Source: Narthecium ossifragum (lineage: Eukaryota; Streptophyta; Magnoliopsida; Dioscoreales; Nartheciaceae). Taken from it: a stretch of DNA of 64,000 nt. The stretch covers positions 33,537,685-33,601,684 of the forward strand of contig OY986964.1 in assembly GCA_963920575.1 (NCBI GenBank). Reading direction: 5' to 3'. Positions 25,738 to 37,590 of this stretch are shown one piece after another. The notes under the pieces were generated by a model, which worked only from the letters and a program-made list of their open reading frames with translations, ran no database searches and was not told where the DNA came from. How positions within the stretch are numbered: position 1 is the stretch's first letter; each line of letters starts with the position of its first letter. The position numbers and the translations under genes are program-made.

Positions 25738-26095
25738 TGATCAAAGGTCTCATCCTAAGGACGAATTCACATATTTGACGTACTTATTCAAATCCACATC
25801 AAAAGAAGACACTATCCCAGATCTAACAAAACAAGAAACAATTATAACCAAAAAGAAGACGCTCGAGAAAAAAATAACCCCTACCTTCGGCATCCACCGG
25901 TTCATTAAACACCAACTCCGGCTCGACGTGCTTCTCCTCCGGCCTCACCTCCTTGACGGGAACCGGAACCTCCTCGGCCCTAGCCACCTCCACCGGCACA
26001 ACCTGCGACCTCGTGGCGCCCCTCGGCCCCCTCGCCGGGGCCTTCTTCGCCGCTGTCCCCCCGCCAGGAGTCCTCTTCGCCGCTCGTGGAGGCAT
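21732..26095 (-). CDS. Acidic hnRNP-like protein with three RRMs (At2g44710-like)
   Basis: A nuclear RNA-binding protein of 765 aa from 11 coding exons: 26095-25885, 24867-24338, 24246-24157, 24056-23820, 23516-23295, 23177-22868, 22775-22462, 22370-22261, 22168-22065, 21982-21906 and 21824-21732. Every junction is GT-AG and all phases agree, ending in TGA. Order: a basic Ala/Gly/Arg head (MPPRAAKRTPGGGTAAKKAP), a long Glu/Asp tract (about 75-170), RRM1 (about 183-260, with IFVGGL as RNP2 and KGFAFLRF as RNP1), RRM2 (about 260-345, NRGFAFLEF), RRM3 (about 358-432, VFIDGL and KDFGFVTF), then an Arg/Gly, Arg/Ser and Gly/Ser/Tyr-rich tail ending GSGSYY. This layout matches Arabidopsis At2g44710, a relative of LIF2 and hnRNP Q/R. 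RRM2 has FLSHI where an RNP2 would normally read LFVGNI, so its RNA face may be altered. The target RNAs are unknown. Confidence 0.93.
25700..25735. repeat. (TA)18 microsatellite in the first intron of the RRM gene
   Basis: About eighteen uninterrupted TA units lie inside the 25,884-24,868 intron. It is likely to be length-variable between individuals. Confidence 0.9.
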
Positions 26096-26150
26096 CGCTG
26101 GATCCAAACCAATCCCAATTGCCCTAAATCCCACGCAGCAAGAACAGAAG

Positions 26151-26290
26151 AAACCCTAGAAATCGTAGAGAAGAGAAGAAAAGGCGTACCTTTGGGGACG
26201 ACTACCGAATATTATAATTAGAGATCGAAACCTAGAGACGGGTTGAGCAATGGGTACAGAAACCCTAGCTGGGTCGGCTACTTATATATG
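26151..26290 (-). promoter_or_regulatory. TATA box and telo-boxes of the RRM gene
   Basis: On the minus strand ATATATAAG lies at about 26,290-26,281. Some 20-25 bases downstream is AGGGTTTC (26,267-26,260), and a second AGGGTTT sits at 26,157-26,151, about 55 bases before the ATG. AAACCCTA/AGGGTTT telo-boxes near the start site are common in plant genes of the translation and RNA-handling machinery. The spacing suits a transcription start near 26,255. Confidence 0.55.
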
Positions 26291-26490
26291 CTGTCGGTGG
26301 ATATCATTGTTCCACCAACTGCTATTGACAAGAATACCCCTAAGAAGGGGTACTAGTAAATGGAAGGACGTAGACACGATTGTTTCACGAGAGATATGGG
26401 CGGCGGTTAAACTCTTCCCTCATGTTGGTAAAATAAATGATAATGTGAAAAAAGATTTAATTAAAATTTTAAATTATTTTTATTTTCTAA

Positions 26491-26815
26491 GGGCGCTGGT
26501 TGGTATACATGCTGATGTCATATGTGCATTACACATGCCTGAATCGGTAGTCAATTACCGATTCTTTCATATAGTCCATCGGTAGACCACTACCAATGGA
26601 CTAGATCAATGAATCGGTAGTTCACTACCAATTTAATTATTCATATAGTCCATCGATAGTGAGATACCGATTGACTCTATCAACCAATCGGTACCTCACT
26701 ACCGATATAATTCAATCGGTAGTGAGATACCGATTCATTGATGTAGTCCATCGGTAGATTACTACCGATGGACTACATTCGACTGTCCATGTACACAAAA
26801 CATTTTCTATTTTTT
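26491..26815. mobile_element. Palindrome-rich MITE, copy 1
   Basis: About 320 bp built from inverted units of ATCGGTAGTGAGGTACCGAT and linkers such as TGATCTAGTCCATCGG. The left end (GGTATACATGCTGATGTCAT, then GTGCATTACACATG) and the right end (GTCCATGTACACAAAACA) are imperfect inverted repeats, better conserved in copy 3 at 39,560. No coding capacity. Element borders are uncertain by tens of bases and no target duplication was fixed. Confidence 0.7.
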
Positions 26816-28267
26816 AATCCAATGGATTTATCTCATGGGATTACATATCCCACCTCCCATGGGATTATTTTATCCCATGTATATGCCACTAGGTGGTGGG
26901 GTCGTGCCACCTGGCACGGCTAACTGTCCGCCCCCACTATCTCTATTATAACTTACGTCACATCATCCACTATCCTTTTTTTGTTTATTTAATTATAATT
27001 TTATATTACGTGTATGCCACGTATATGCCGTGTGTATAAATTTATGACTCAGATGATGAGTCATAAAAGTAACTACATTGGATCTTATAAAGTAGATAAG
27101 TATGTATATTTAAAACTAATCTCCTGACATATGATTATAAGGATGTATATTTAAAACTAATAGGGAAGATGATAAAAATATACAAAGTTAATTTAGGAAA
27201 ATATACATGTAAATAAACTAATATGAGGTAAACGGTTGTAACCGTTTTTGCTCCTTATAAGGGTGATATAGAGTCCCAATAAAATTATTTATCCCATGTT
27301 TAAAATCACACCAAATATGGGATAAAATGGGGTCCATGAGATTACTAATCCTATCTCATCTATAATACTATGAAACAAACGAGTCCGTAGGCGTTTTCGG
27401 GGGCCAAATATGTCAACGTAATCCAACTCGAACTCAAACGAGCCAATCTAGATTTTAGATTCCTTAATTCTGACTCGAAATAACATACGTGTGGCTGTCG
27501 GTCGATTCTGGATGAAATTAATTTCTATTTTGTTAGGTTTCCTTTTCCCGTTGTATCTGTATCTGTATCCATATATAATGCACACAAATGGTGAGCCATC
27601 CCTCACCATATCCACGCTTGATCAATCTTCTATGATTGGATAAGTCTGAGGAATCAAATTTGATGCATATTTAAGAGGGGAAAAAAGAAGATTTAGAATG
27701 AATTTTATTTATATAAGAAGTAATGATTTTATTGTCAGTTTGGCAGAAAATTACAGACAATGCATCTATCTACACAGTAAAACTTTGTGTTAACATGAAG
27801 TCCATGCCTAGTATCTGTATCAGCATGACAACAGTTGCCAGCAATCTTGATAAGAATCACTTCTATATACAAGTGAAATTTGATGTCCTAAAAAAGAACA
27901 CAGATGCATGCTGAGTTGCTGAGCAAATATAACATGGAGCCAAGACCGCAAAACCTGCTGAGATGGTTTTGATAGAGAAGCTAAAAAAACCAATAGACAG
28001 AGAGGGGACTGAGAAATAAACCAGGAACATTTTTCATATTATTCTATTAGTCAAAAATTTTACATACAACACCGTTTTAGTTTATAATTACTGTCACTCA
28101 TGGCCAGTTAGGTAGCTTGTGCTATGGTAACTTAAGCCTCAGAAGCATAAATTTGAGCCAAGTTCTTTGTTCTCATATAACTGCATCGAACTTGTGATTC
28201 AGACACCCTATGGAAGCATAGTTGCCTATTATGGTGCACCAATTAGCTACTCCCAGTATGCTAACGT
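26816..28267. other. Intergenic region with a dispersed repeat
   Basis: Positions about 26,885-27,075 hold a repeat whose start (CTAGGTGGTGGGGTCGTGCC) and end (ATGACTCAGATGATGAGTCA) recur at 47,097-47,280. It is followed by AT-rich DNA with CCGTTTTTGCTCCTTATAAG near 27,240, also found in part at 51,078. Positions 27,700-28,267 are probably the DXO1 3' flank. No gene is seen. Confidence 0.5.
26885..27075. repeat. Dispersed repeat sharing sequence with 47,097-47,280
   Basis: Shared landmarks in order: TAGGTGRTGGG, CGTGCCACCTG, GCACGGCTAACT, ATAACTTACGTCACATCA, TTTAATTATAATTTTAT, GTGTATAAATTTATGACTC and GATGAGTCATAAAAGTAAC. The pair differ by small indels and point changes. It looks like a short non-autonomous transposon; the superfamily is unresolved. 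Confidence 0.75.
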
Positions 28268-31200
28268 TCATTGCGTAGGCAGTTGCGCCACGTGGTGAGT
28301 GATCTCATCTGGGCAAGAGGATGCTCGGAGAAGCTCCAGGCTTTTGAAAGGCGGCATAAACTGTAGGATATAGTCCTCATCTACAAATACAAGTAAAAAA
28401 ACACCAGGACGAACCATTACTTGATGACAATAACATCACCATTACGGTTTCCTAATTGAGTAGATGACCAAAAAAGAGAAGAGAGGTGATAGCCTACTGT
28501 CTTTGACAGTTCCATACAGCCAGCATAGAACCTCATCCGCAAATGCCAGGCACACACCTCCCTGCAATATTAAAAGAGGATCTTCCAAATAGTCAAAATT
28601 ATCTAAAATTCGATGGAACTTCTTTGACAAAATGGCTCCAATTCAAAGTAAAGAACTGGAGTGCTTTGGAACCGAATTACTAAGGAAATTTTGACACTAG
28701 TATCAGGCATTCAAGGTACATTACTTGAACTGCTAACATAAGCAAAAACTTAAAGCAACTAGGCCACAAAATGACAAAGTTCCTCTCTAACCTGCCAATA
28801 ACCTTTCATCTTCACCCTCTGCGTTATTTCTTTGGTTTTTAGCCTCTCAGTCCGGACAAGTACGCCCTTGTCATCCCTACATTGAGCACAAAGGTTTGAG
28901 AGTATCAATTAGCATGGAATGCCCATACGGAGCACATTATCTTAGACAATGTCAATTGAGAGCTAAAAAAGTAACATAGGGTAGGAGCATCGAGCAGATC
29001 TTAGGATTAAACAGAGAGACAAAATTATTAGAATCACACAACTCCAAAATAAGTGATTAGATGGAAAAATCAAGACATGAAACCATTAAATGGGCTATCC
29101 GTAAACTGAAATTTTGCCACAATTGGTGGCAGCATTTGGGATCATAAAGAAACTCAGCCTATTTTGGAAGAGCTGCTGATGCAGTATGAGTAAAGGTTCT
29201 TACGATAATTTTTTGATCTATTCAAGATTCAAGTTTTGTAACTTGTTTCCTAATTCTTTCCTTCAAAATGAAGACCATATGAGATAACCTTACATCTCAA
29301 GTCAACTTCCATATAAGCAAAAGTCAATAATTGAACAGAGGGCAAATAACCATGTTATAGAAGTTATTCAAACGCACAATATCTACGGATGGACGAAAAC
29401 AAAGAGGCAAAAATGGATAAACATAGAAGACGCTACAAAAAAATCGACTAAGTGAAGTCAATAGCCCCGTCCGATGATAGACAATCAACAATACACCCAA
29501 ATTAAGGAAAATTGTCAAAAAATAATTATGGTGAATGTTACCTTATTGACTGAGAGAGGAAAAAAATGTGAAACAAGACATAAAAGTAGACACATATTTC
29601 AAAATATTCTCTCCAAGATGCAAAAAGTCCTGTTTCCACAATATGGAACAAGCTGGTTGCAATGTTACAGGGTCGTGGGTCGATCTGGTACGCGGTACGA
29701 TATTTTATCCGGTTCGCTGTACAGTAGGGGTAGACTTGGTACGCTAATTTGGGTTGCGATTCGCTTAGAATTTGGTTTTTTATCGCTTTCACCTAGAGAA
29801 GGCTAGAACTTGAGAAAGGCCAGTTAACTGTTATTCTTAATTAATTTTAGCCCTAGTTTAACACAGATATCGGGCCTTTATATAATGCCTTCCATTTCTA
29901 TTGATAATTGCACCTCATTTATGGCTAATGGCATCTTACTTGAATGGCTGCAGTCCTTTTTTCGAAAGTGGATATTGCATTAGGGCTGCAGCCTTTCTAC
30001 AGAAAGTATTATATGGGCTGCAGCCTTTTTATGGAAAATGGGATCTTACTTAAAATGACAAGAAGAATGAAGAAGAAGAAGAACAAAGAGGAAGAAAGAA
30101 TGCAATTTATCATAGTTCTCCTACGTAACTTCATCAAAAAAATTTCCTCTTGTTACTCTGCTTCATATATCCTTTTTTCCCATCCATTGTGCAAGTTCTT
30201 TAGGTTTATAAGTCTTAGATCTATACCGGATCGCTATGGATTGCGAAGGCCCCTTATTTGGGGTCGTGCAATCCAGATCGCGGGTCGGAGGGGGCACCTC
30301 TGACCGTGGCAACCCTGGTTGGTTGATCTTGGAAATTGAGAATCAAAAAATTTTGAATGCCCAGAGCAAAGAATAGAGGATCTAGAGAGTGAAAAAGCAA
30401 TGATGGTATGGTGTTGATTCCTGTTTTGCCCTATCATTTCAAGCATAAGTCAAAAAACCACACTCAACATCAATTTAGTCGGCTTTAACCCATCAGTGGC
30501 AGCCCAACATTAAAATGAGAATGAGAATTATTGGCGGTACAGCTAGGCTAATGGCTTCATTGTCCCATTTAAAACTCTAAAGTGGCCTTAAACTACTCTG
30601 AAAACTGTGCTTTATATAAGGTTCAGATTCAAATTTACAAGAGAACCATTATTGACAAGGATTGTTGTGCCATCGGATCAGAACGTGTTCTGACAGCACG
30701 GTACGTATCAACAGCATGACATGCAAATAGGGTACATCAACAAAAGAAGAAAGAAGAGAACAGGAGAGGATGAGAGGACTCAGAGAAGGCCACGCAAGGG
30801 AGACGTCGCGGGTCCCACCGGGAGAAATTGGGGATGAGTCATTGGGAAGGCATCAGAGTGCTTCCGAGAAAAGAAGGGTGGGTGTGCCACAGGTAGGGTA
30901 GAGAGGAGGACGTGTCAAGGACTTCACACAGTCACACAGACACAAATGGAGGCTCACATCTCAAACCACATCAAAGGCTTACACCGCAGCTCGATAATCA
31001 TGATACTTTGCCTCTGTTATTTCACCTTGAATATGGTATATTTTTTAAAAAAGATAGGAAAAAGAATCCAATGACAGATGCACAGAAAGTTGTTCACAAA
31101 CAAATTGGAAACAGCATTAAGAGCAGATACCTGAAACCAATGACTATATATGGGACATCAGCCAGGAAAGATTGGATCTGCAGAAACAAAAGAAAAAGGA

Positions 31201-34200
31201 ACTCTTTGTTGCGGTAATAATATCTTATGAAGAAAATCTGACCAAATGAAGATATCTGATCATATCAAAATAAACAAATGTGATAAAAAAAATTTGCTTA
31301 AAGTCAGAAGTAGAAACATAATGGACAGCAGAGCAACAGTAAATAGGAGACATCTATACTTGCTTAAATCTCACATATGTTACATTTTAGCTTGGGGCAT
31401 GTCAGTAGCAATACTTGTTGGTCACAATGTATTACTTCTGTTGTAGAATAGCAATGTGAAAGATAGATTTAAACAACTCCCGTAACTACTTAACGGTTAT
31501 GCCTCATTGATCAATTACTAACAGACAAAAGGATGCATGTGGGTACATTTCTACAGCCCTTTCATCATATAGCATGTATCCTGACATCATCCATCAATAG
31601 TTTCTGCGTGGAGCGCACATTAGTATCATCTAGATGAATCTGCCTAACACCCTAATTTATAACCCCCTCCTACAGACAAATAATACAAATAAAGATGTGC
31701 AAACAAATTGCCTTCCCACAACCTTTGCGCTCTAACAAGAACAACAGATGTATACACTTTTGAAAACTACTTTTAACAACCTGTGCTGGACTCAACTATT
31801 ATCCTGAAGGCAGTTTCAGTTTGCAATCCACTCCATAGAACAGCAAGTTGTGGTGGGGCCACTACCAACAATAGTGCTTATGCACCTTACTAAAGCTTAT
31901 TCATTGACACTAGCAATGGACTTGAAGAAAATGAATAAGAGAAGATGTTTAAATAAAGCAAGTTGGTATCTAAGTTTGTTGGGGGGGGGGGGGGGGGGGG
32001 GGGGGCAAGAGAGAAACAGAAAATGAAATGCTTTATATAGATGAAATGATTGCAGCACAAAGGCATGCCAACGAATTTAAGTTTGTCAGATGGACAACTT
32101 CCTTTGAAGTGCACAAAGTAACCAACAAAAGATTGGAAATATACCCAGAATTTTAGCAGCTTTTCTCTCTCATATCTTTCTTCCGTGCGGTATTCCAGCT
32201 GTGATCAGCGGAGGATTTAGCAATCCTTCAAATGACAGTTATTTGAAAGAAGTGGAGAAATGCCAATGTTGGAATAAACTGGCAATAACAAAGATAATTG
32301 TAAAAAAGAACTGCTGACCTCCCGACTAGTCTTCAACTCAATATAGAACTTCTTCCCATCATCAGTTGAATCACAGCAATCCATCTCAGCACCCATAACT
32401 ATACGGTGCGCTCCTAATTTGGTCTTGATCACTGAACAGTACTCAACGTTTGCATCAATACCACTGCCATCAACATCGGCTTCCTTGGAATTCTCCGTGG
32501 CAAGGTTCTCAAAAGCATAGCCCCAATAACATCTGCAACAATAAGACAAAATCAAAAGGTTTAAAGGATATCTCAAGATCTACACAGCAGAAGAAAATTG
32601 TAGCGTATGAATATGAACATGTTTTCTTTTTGCATGTATATAAGCATCCAGAAGATCTAGTCATTGGATCCCAATAACATCCTCATGATTAGTGCAAAGC
32701 AGTTTTAAGAATAGGACAGTAAACGACAATTTGATCAAAACTAATTATTTAGTGCTAATTAAAACTGTATTGGTCCTTAATTCGGATCCATGTGGGATCC
32801 TCCTTACCAAGAATCCATTAGCAACCATAGTTCTACTGCAGCAAGACTCGATTAAGTGGAAAGAAAATCGGGTGGTACTGCTGCATGATTATAATAAGTG
32901 AAAAGAGGTTAAAGAACTATTGAAGGCCAAACCACACAGGAGTATTGCCGACAGCTTTTACAGTGTAGCATTTGAATATGCCACAGAGACATTTTGAATC
33001 CTATAAAAGAGTAAAAAATGCAGTCTCAGATTAGAGAAATGGCATCAGTTTAGGAACCTTAGCAAAACACCACAAACCATGATTTGAAGCTCCACTTTAG
33101 GTTTCCTTTGCGGTACCAACCAAAAACTAGTCGATTCAATGGTTTTTGCGAGATTTTGACCGTAACGGATTTGGTTTCGGTGGATCTCACATAAATGACT
33201 ATTAGAAATCAAAATAAAGTTCACAAGGGGCCAAAAATAACCACTATATGACATGAAATACAGTTGATATTTTATATCATCCACTACAGTCAAGGTGAAG
33301 ATAACTTAGTAATTTCATCTTATATATATTCATCCTAAGTAAAGATGAGATGATAAAAATACAAATTCAATAGGGTGGTCAGAATACCTTCGTCGCTCAA
33401 ATTCATTCTGTGGCCTCTCTGGAAGTTTGTGCACATCAAGATAAACAACCCCATTTCTTTTATGCACACCCATTTTCCAGGGCTCAGTTTTTATGTAAGC
33501 TGTAGCTAATATCTGAAGAAACAACAGCAAAAATCAATAATATTCCCACAAAAAAATAATGCAATGATTCGGGAAATTCTACAACAAGTCTTCAACGAAT
33601 AACATAAGTTCATAGAACCTCGATGATGGCAATGAGCAATGAACTGACAGTAAAACAGCTATCAATCTTACAAAGTTTAAAGTAAATTAAAAATAGGCTA
33701 TCTGAAATGAGGTTAAGCATACCTTGTTCAGGTTGTTACGGAAAGTCTGTTGAACAGCAAACATTAGGAAGATGATGGTTAGAACATACTTTCTGAAAAT
33801 AACATTAAACAGCATAAATGAGAAAAAGTTATTTACCACAAAATGGATATTTTTAATTGGGAGGTCTGTGTTCCTTATGCAAGCTAGAAGATCACCAAAG
33901 CCCTGGCTACCTAAGTCTGAGAAAGAAGAGGCATGAATAAGGCATCACGAAATATCGAAGAGAATTATAAGGAACAAATGAACTCAACCAATGGTGACAA
34001 CATTCATAGGACAAGACAGTCGACACATATGTAGTTTTCACTTGGTGTAGCATTAAACAGGTTTTCAAAGGCAAAGCTGCATCACAGCAAATGAGAGGTA
34101 CATCATAAGACGTACAAGCAAGAAAAATATAACTAAATAAAACAGAACCAAATCACTGGTATTTCACCTTGTTAACTATCGAAAAATCAAGTATCGTTGG

Positions 34201-37200
34201 TTTACAAAATCCATAGTAGGGCAGAAGCAAGTCACATATCATACAGGATATCTTTAAAACAAAACCACATACCATCCACCCTAACACACAAGACTGCAAC
34301 CCTTCCCCACCCACCACCCCCCACCAAACACAAACACACACACACATGGGCAAAATGCAAAGTTCAGGCAGTGACTACCTAGGTTGTTGTCCACGAAAAA
34401 GCACCACATCGGCAAATAACCCAAATATTGGAAGGGAAGCCAAGAGTTGGGAGACGTGATTATCGAGAATACTGTGTGTGGGAGAGGGGGGGGGGGGGCG
34501 GATGGTGCATGTTGAGTTCTTGAGTTCTTAAGCAAACTATACTGAAAGCCATCGGATAGAAACAAATCCCACAATCCTACCTGCATTATCTCTTTCCCCT
34601 TTGGACATTTCCACGAGATTGTTAAGATCACCCAAAAAACATCCAATTATTCTAATGAGAATTTATCACCTAAAGAACTACTTAAAAATCATTTTTCAAA
34701 ACCTTTCCCTTATATTTTTTCCAAGTTAATTGCATTTTCGTGGCATCATAAGCTTGGCAAACGCGATATCCAGAGAAGAATCTGAAGAATTCTTTGAAAA
34801 AATATTGCATGGGTAGAATACATATCATGTTAGTAAAGAGACATGTACCTTTTTTTTCAACAAATGATTCAAAACCTCTATTCAGATCTGCTCCCACATC
34901 TTCTGAAACAAGGCGTTTGAAAAGTCTCTAGCAAGAAATTAAAAAATTGTTATTTAGACTCACTTACTCTGCACGATCGAACTTATAACTTGGCAAGAAT
35001 GCCATGAACCAATAGACCAAGTCATCTAAAACAAAAATGTAGCTTTATCATACACAAAGGAAAACTCGCTTTGTGACAATTATGAAGCCAGAATCACAAA
35101 AATGCAAGTTTTTAAAGGCACTTAGCAGCTGGGATGGCAGTTCAAAATGACTGCTAGAACATCATATCAGTAGAACACAGGCTCAAGGGGTTCTCACCAA
35201 GCTGCGATCATCAAAATGTACATCTCCACCTTCAACCCGGCTATAGAAAGCAATCTCGCAAGGCTTTTAGATGAATTGCCATAATTGACAAGTGTCAAGA
35301 AACAAAACAATAGACAAGTATACATCAAGCTGCAGCAAAGTGAGGCATACAAAGTACCTTCTGAAACGCAATAGCTTTTCTAGACAAAGTTTCTTCACTC
35401 TTATTAAGCTTGAAACATGCGGCAAATCGTTCGTCATTTCGCCCATTGGCGTGTGCAAATTTGGAACCATAGCCAGAGTGATGCCTCTGTGGAAAAGGAC
35501 CTGGGCGAGGAAGAAGAGGTGGGTAGGATCCTCTATCATTAATATCTCCAGGTGGCCATCTACCGCGCCCAGAGCTACCTCCTCTAAGGTGGTTGTTGGT
35601 CTGAATAGGAGGCAATACTATAATAATAATAAAAAAGAGTTCATATCAAGATAAAATCACATAAATATTGAGCAAATTGCAGCTGTAAGCTTCTAATTTC
35701 TCATTCCCTGCCATGACCAACTAAACTATACAAGTTCATATAACAGGAGCGACAAGCATCATGCAGCAAGGCTACACATACTGAACAGCAAGAAAGCAAG
35801 TAAAACATCGAACTAAGAGGTTCCTCGCTATCATCAGCTGATTCATGAAGAACATGTTGAAATTGGAGGGAAAAAATATTCAAAGTTACAAACTAGTTTA
35901 GAAAATTCACGTTCGCGATAACTAGAAGTTAGCTTTTTGGCCAAAAGCCATAATAATTTATCAAAGTATTAGTTAAAAGAAGACGAGCCAGTTCTAAATC
36001 CATCCAAGATTCTACCACCAATCAAAATAATCTTCAAAGCAACCATAAGATCGTCAGCATGACCAAAAAGAATTTCCTTTGAGAGCTATTAAAATCCATC
36101 AACTAACTATAAACTTAACAATCATGCCAATCAAAACAAACCATGAGGTAATGAAAAATTCTCAGTTGTGACCAAAAACTAAATATGTCTCTTCTCACTT
36201 CAAAAATTGCAAAGAACTAGACATAGGTTCACTCAACTTCCACATATTAAGCCAATCACTGCAAAACAAAGCAAAATACAACAGTCGGTGGAACTGCTGC
36301 CAATAACCAAAAACAAAACATCAGCTCTCTCTTAATTAAACACTAAGTACTGATTAGGCTTTTCATAATTAGTCTGTGAATTTAACCTCAATTTATATAA
36401 TATCTATTCCAATCCGAAACAAAAACCTGAAACATTAATTTTACTCCAAAGTTAACTAATATATCTTATATAAAGAAAAAGTAAAGATGGGTTATTTTCA
36501 AGGCCATCCAAGATATCACCAACAAACAAAAGAAATTGCAAACCTAGTCGCAATCTGGCAAGTTAAAATATGTGAAAAAGAATCTGCTTCAAAAGCCACC
36601 TTAATACTCATATTCTCCTTCAAACATGCATCCATAGTACCATCGACCAAAGCAAACCAGAAATCAATCGAATAGCTCTCACTTAAAACTAAAACCTGAG
36701 GCATGGTTATCCATCTAAACTCACTCTATTCCACCCAATGTTACAGACCTCACTTAAAACTGAAATCTAAAATTAAAATAGGTCGAAATTCACCCTAATC
36801 CGTAAATGTCTCATAATTCACACAAAACCCAAAACTGAAGAAATTGGCGTCCATCCAAAACCACTCTTATCGATCAACTGTTTATAAAACTCCGTATCAA
36901 CGAAATTTCAACCTATGAGTAGTATCCATTCAAACTCACACTAATCGTTCAACACGTCAACAATTCTCACACGAAACCCAAAACCAAGAAATCCATCCGT
37001 ACCGGGAACTGGGTACGGGCTGCGCGCTAGCGTCCGAACATAATCCTCGTTATCCGGGCCAAATAGATCTCTCTCCTCCTCCTCCTCCCCCTCCTCCTCC
37101 TGCTCTTGCTCCTCCTCCTGCTGGTTTTCGTCCTCGACGAAGTCCCGCCCAAAGATCCTGTGGACTATGGAGTCCTCCTCGTCCTCTTCCCCTCCCCCCT

Positions 37201-37429
37201 CCCCCTCTGCCTGCCCTTCCCCCTCCCCCTCCTCTTCGCCGCCACTGCTACTGCTCCTCGCGCTGCCGCCGCTGGAGGAGGACGATGAGGAGGACGACGA
37301 GGACGACGAGGACTCGCGGCTCCCATTGCCATCCTCCTCGTTTTCTTGCCTGGTGGCCCCATTCATCTCCTCCCCGTCCTCCTCGAGCTCCTCCCCGAAG
37401 ACGTCCACATCTTGTTCCGAGAAGTCCAT
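28268..37429 (-). CDS. DXO1: DXO1 NAD-cap decapping / deNADding factor (DXO/RAI1 family)
   Basis: DXO/RAI1 proteins hydrolyse faulty or NAD-capped RNA 5' ends; the plant protein also aids mRNA cap methylation and chloroplast function. Thirteen coding exons: 37429-37003, 35617-35358, 35263-35198, 34927-34849, 33916-33837, 33746-33723, 33512-33388, 32532-32319, 32198-32145, 31177-31131, 28876-28792, 28561-28498, 28380-28268. All are GT-AG and in phase, giving 545 aa, very close to the Arabidopsis length (At4g17620). Residues 1-142 are the plant-specific acidic extension with a run of fourteen serines and a Gly/Glu tract. The catalytic core is intact: [32 protein letters not shown] (E403, D405), IELKTS (E419, K421), [18 protein letters not shown] and [20 protein letters not shown]. 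One exon (33746-33723) is only 24 bp. Introns are inflated by repeats, the largest being 2.25 kb (31,130-28,877). Confidence 0.95.
29660..30330. other. Probable transposon-derived insert in a DXO1 intron
   Basis: Within the 31,130-28,877 intron, a block starts with GGGTCGTGGGTCGATCTGG and ends near GCGGGTCGGAGGGGGCACC. It differs in composition from the surrounding intron and holds GGGCTGCAGCCTTT twice (near 29,980 and 30,015). Terminal inverted repeats and a target duplication were not established. Confidence 0.35.
31981..32005. repeat. Poly(G) run of 25 in a DXO1 intron
   Basis: Twenty-five consecutive G residues lie on the plus strand, so the DXO1 pre-mRNA carries poly(C) here. A shorter run of about thirteen G occurs at 34,486-34,498 in another intron of the same gene. 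The plus strand can form a G-quadruplex. Sequencing length error is possible. Confidence 0.9.
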
Positions 37430-37581
37430 CGCTCCTCTCCTCTCCGCTCCGGCGCAGCAGAAAGTGGTTCGAAAAGTAAATAGAGACGGCCTAACCTTTG
37501 AGTATGGATGTCAGCGGTCGGATCCTAGTCGATCTCATATACATTAGGATCTGGATCCGATAAGCTTTCAAACCTTGCTCT
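37430..37581 (-). promoter_or_regulatory. Short DXO1 5' region upstream of which a MULE is inserted
   Basis: Only about 150 bp separate the DXO1 start codon (37,429) from the target duplication of the Mutator-like element (37,582-37,590). The 5' UTR must lie here; no clear TATA box is seen. The upstream promoter is therefore formed by, or separated by, the transposon. Confidence 0.5.
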
Positions 37582-37590
37582 TTATTAGTT

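Noticed and set aside
37167..37547. Frames antisense to the acidic DXO1 first exon
   Set aside because: Ser/Pro-rich complements of Glu/Asp codons, a usual shadow.
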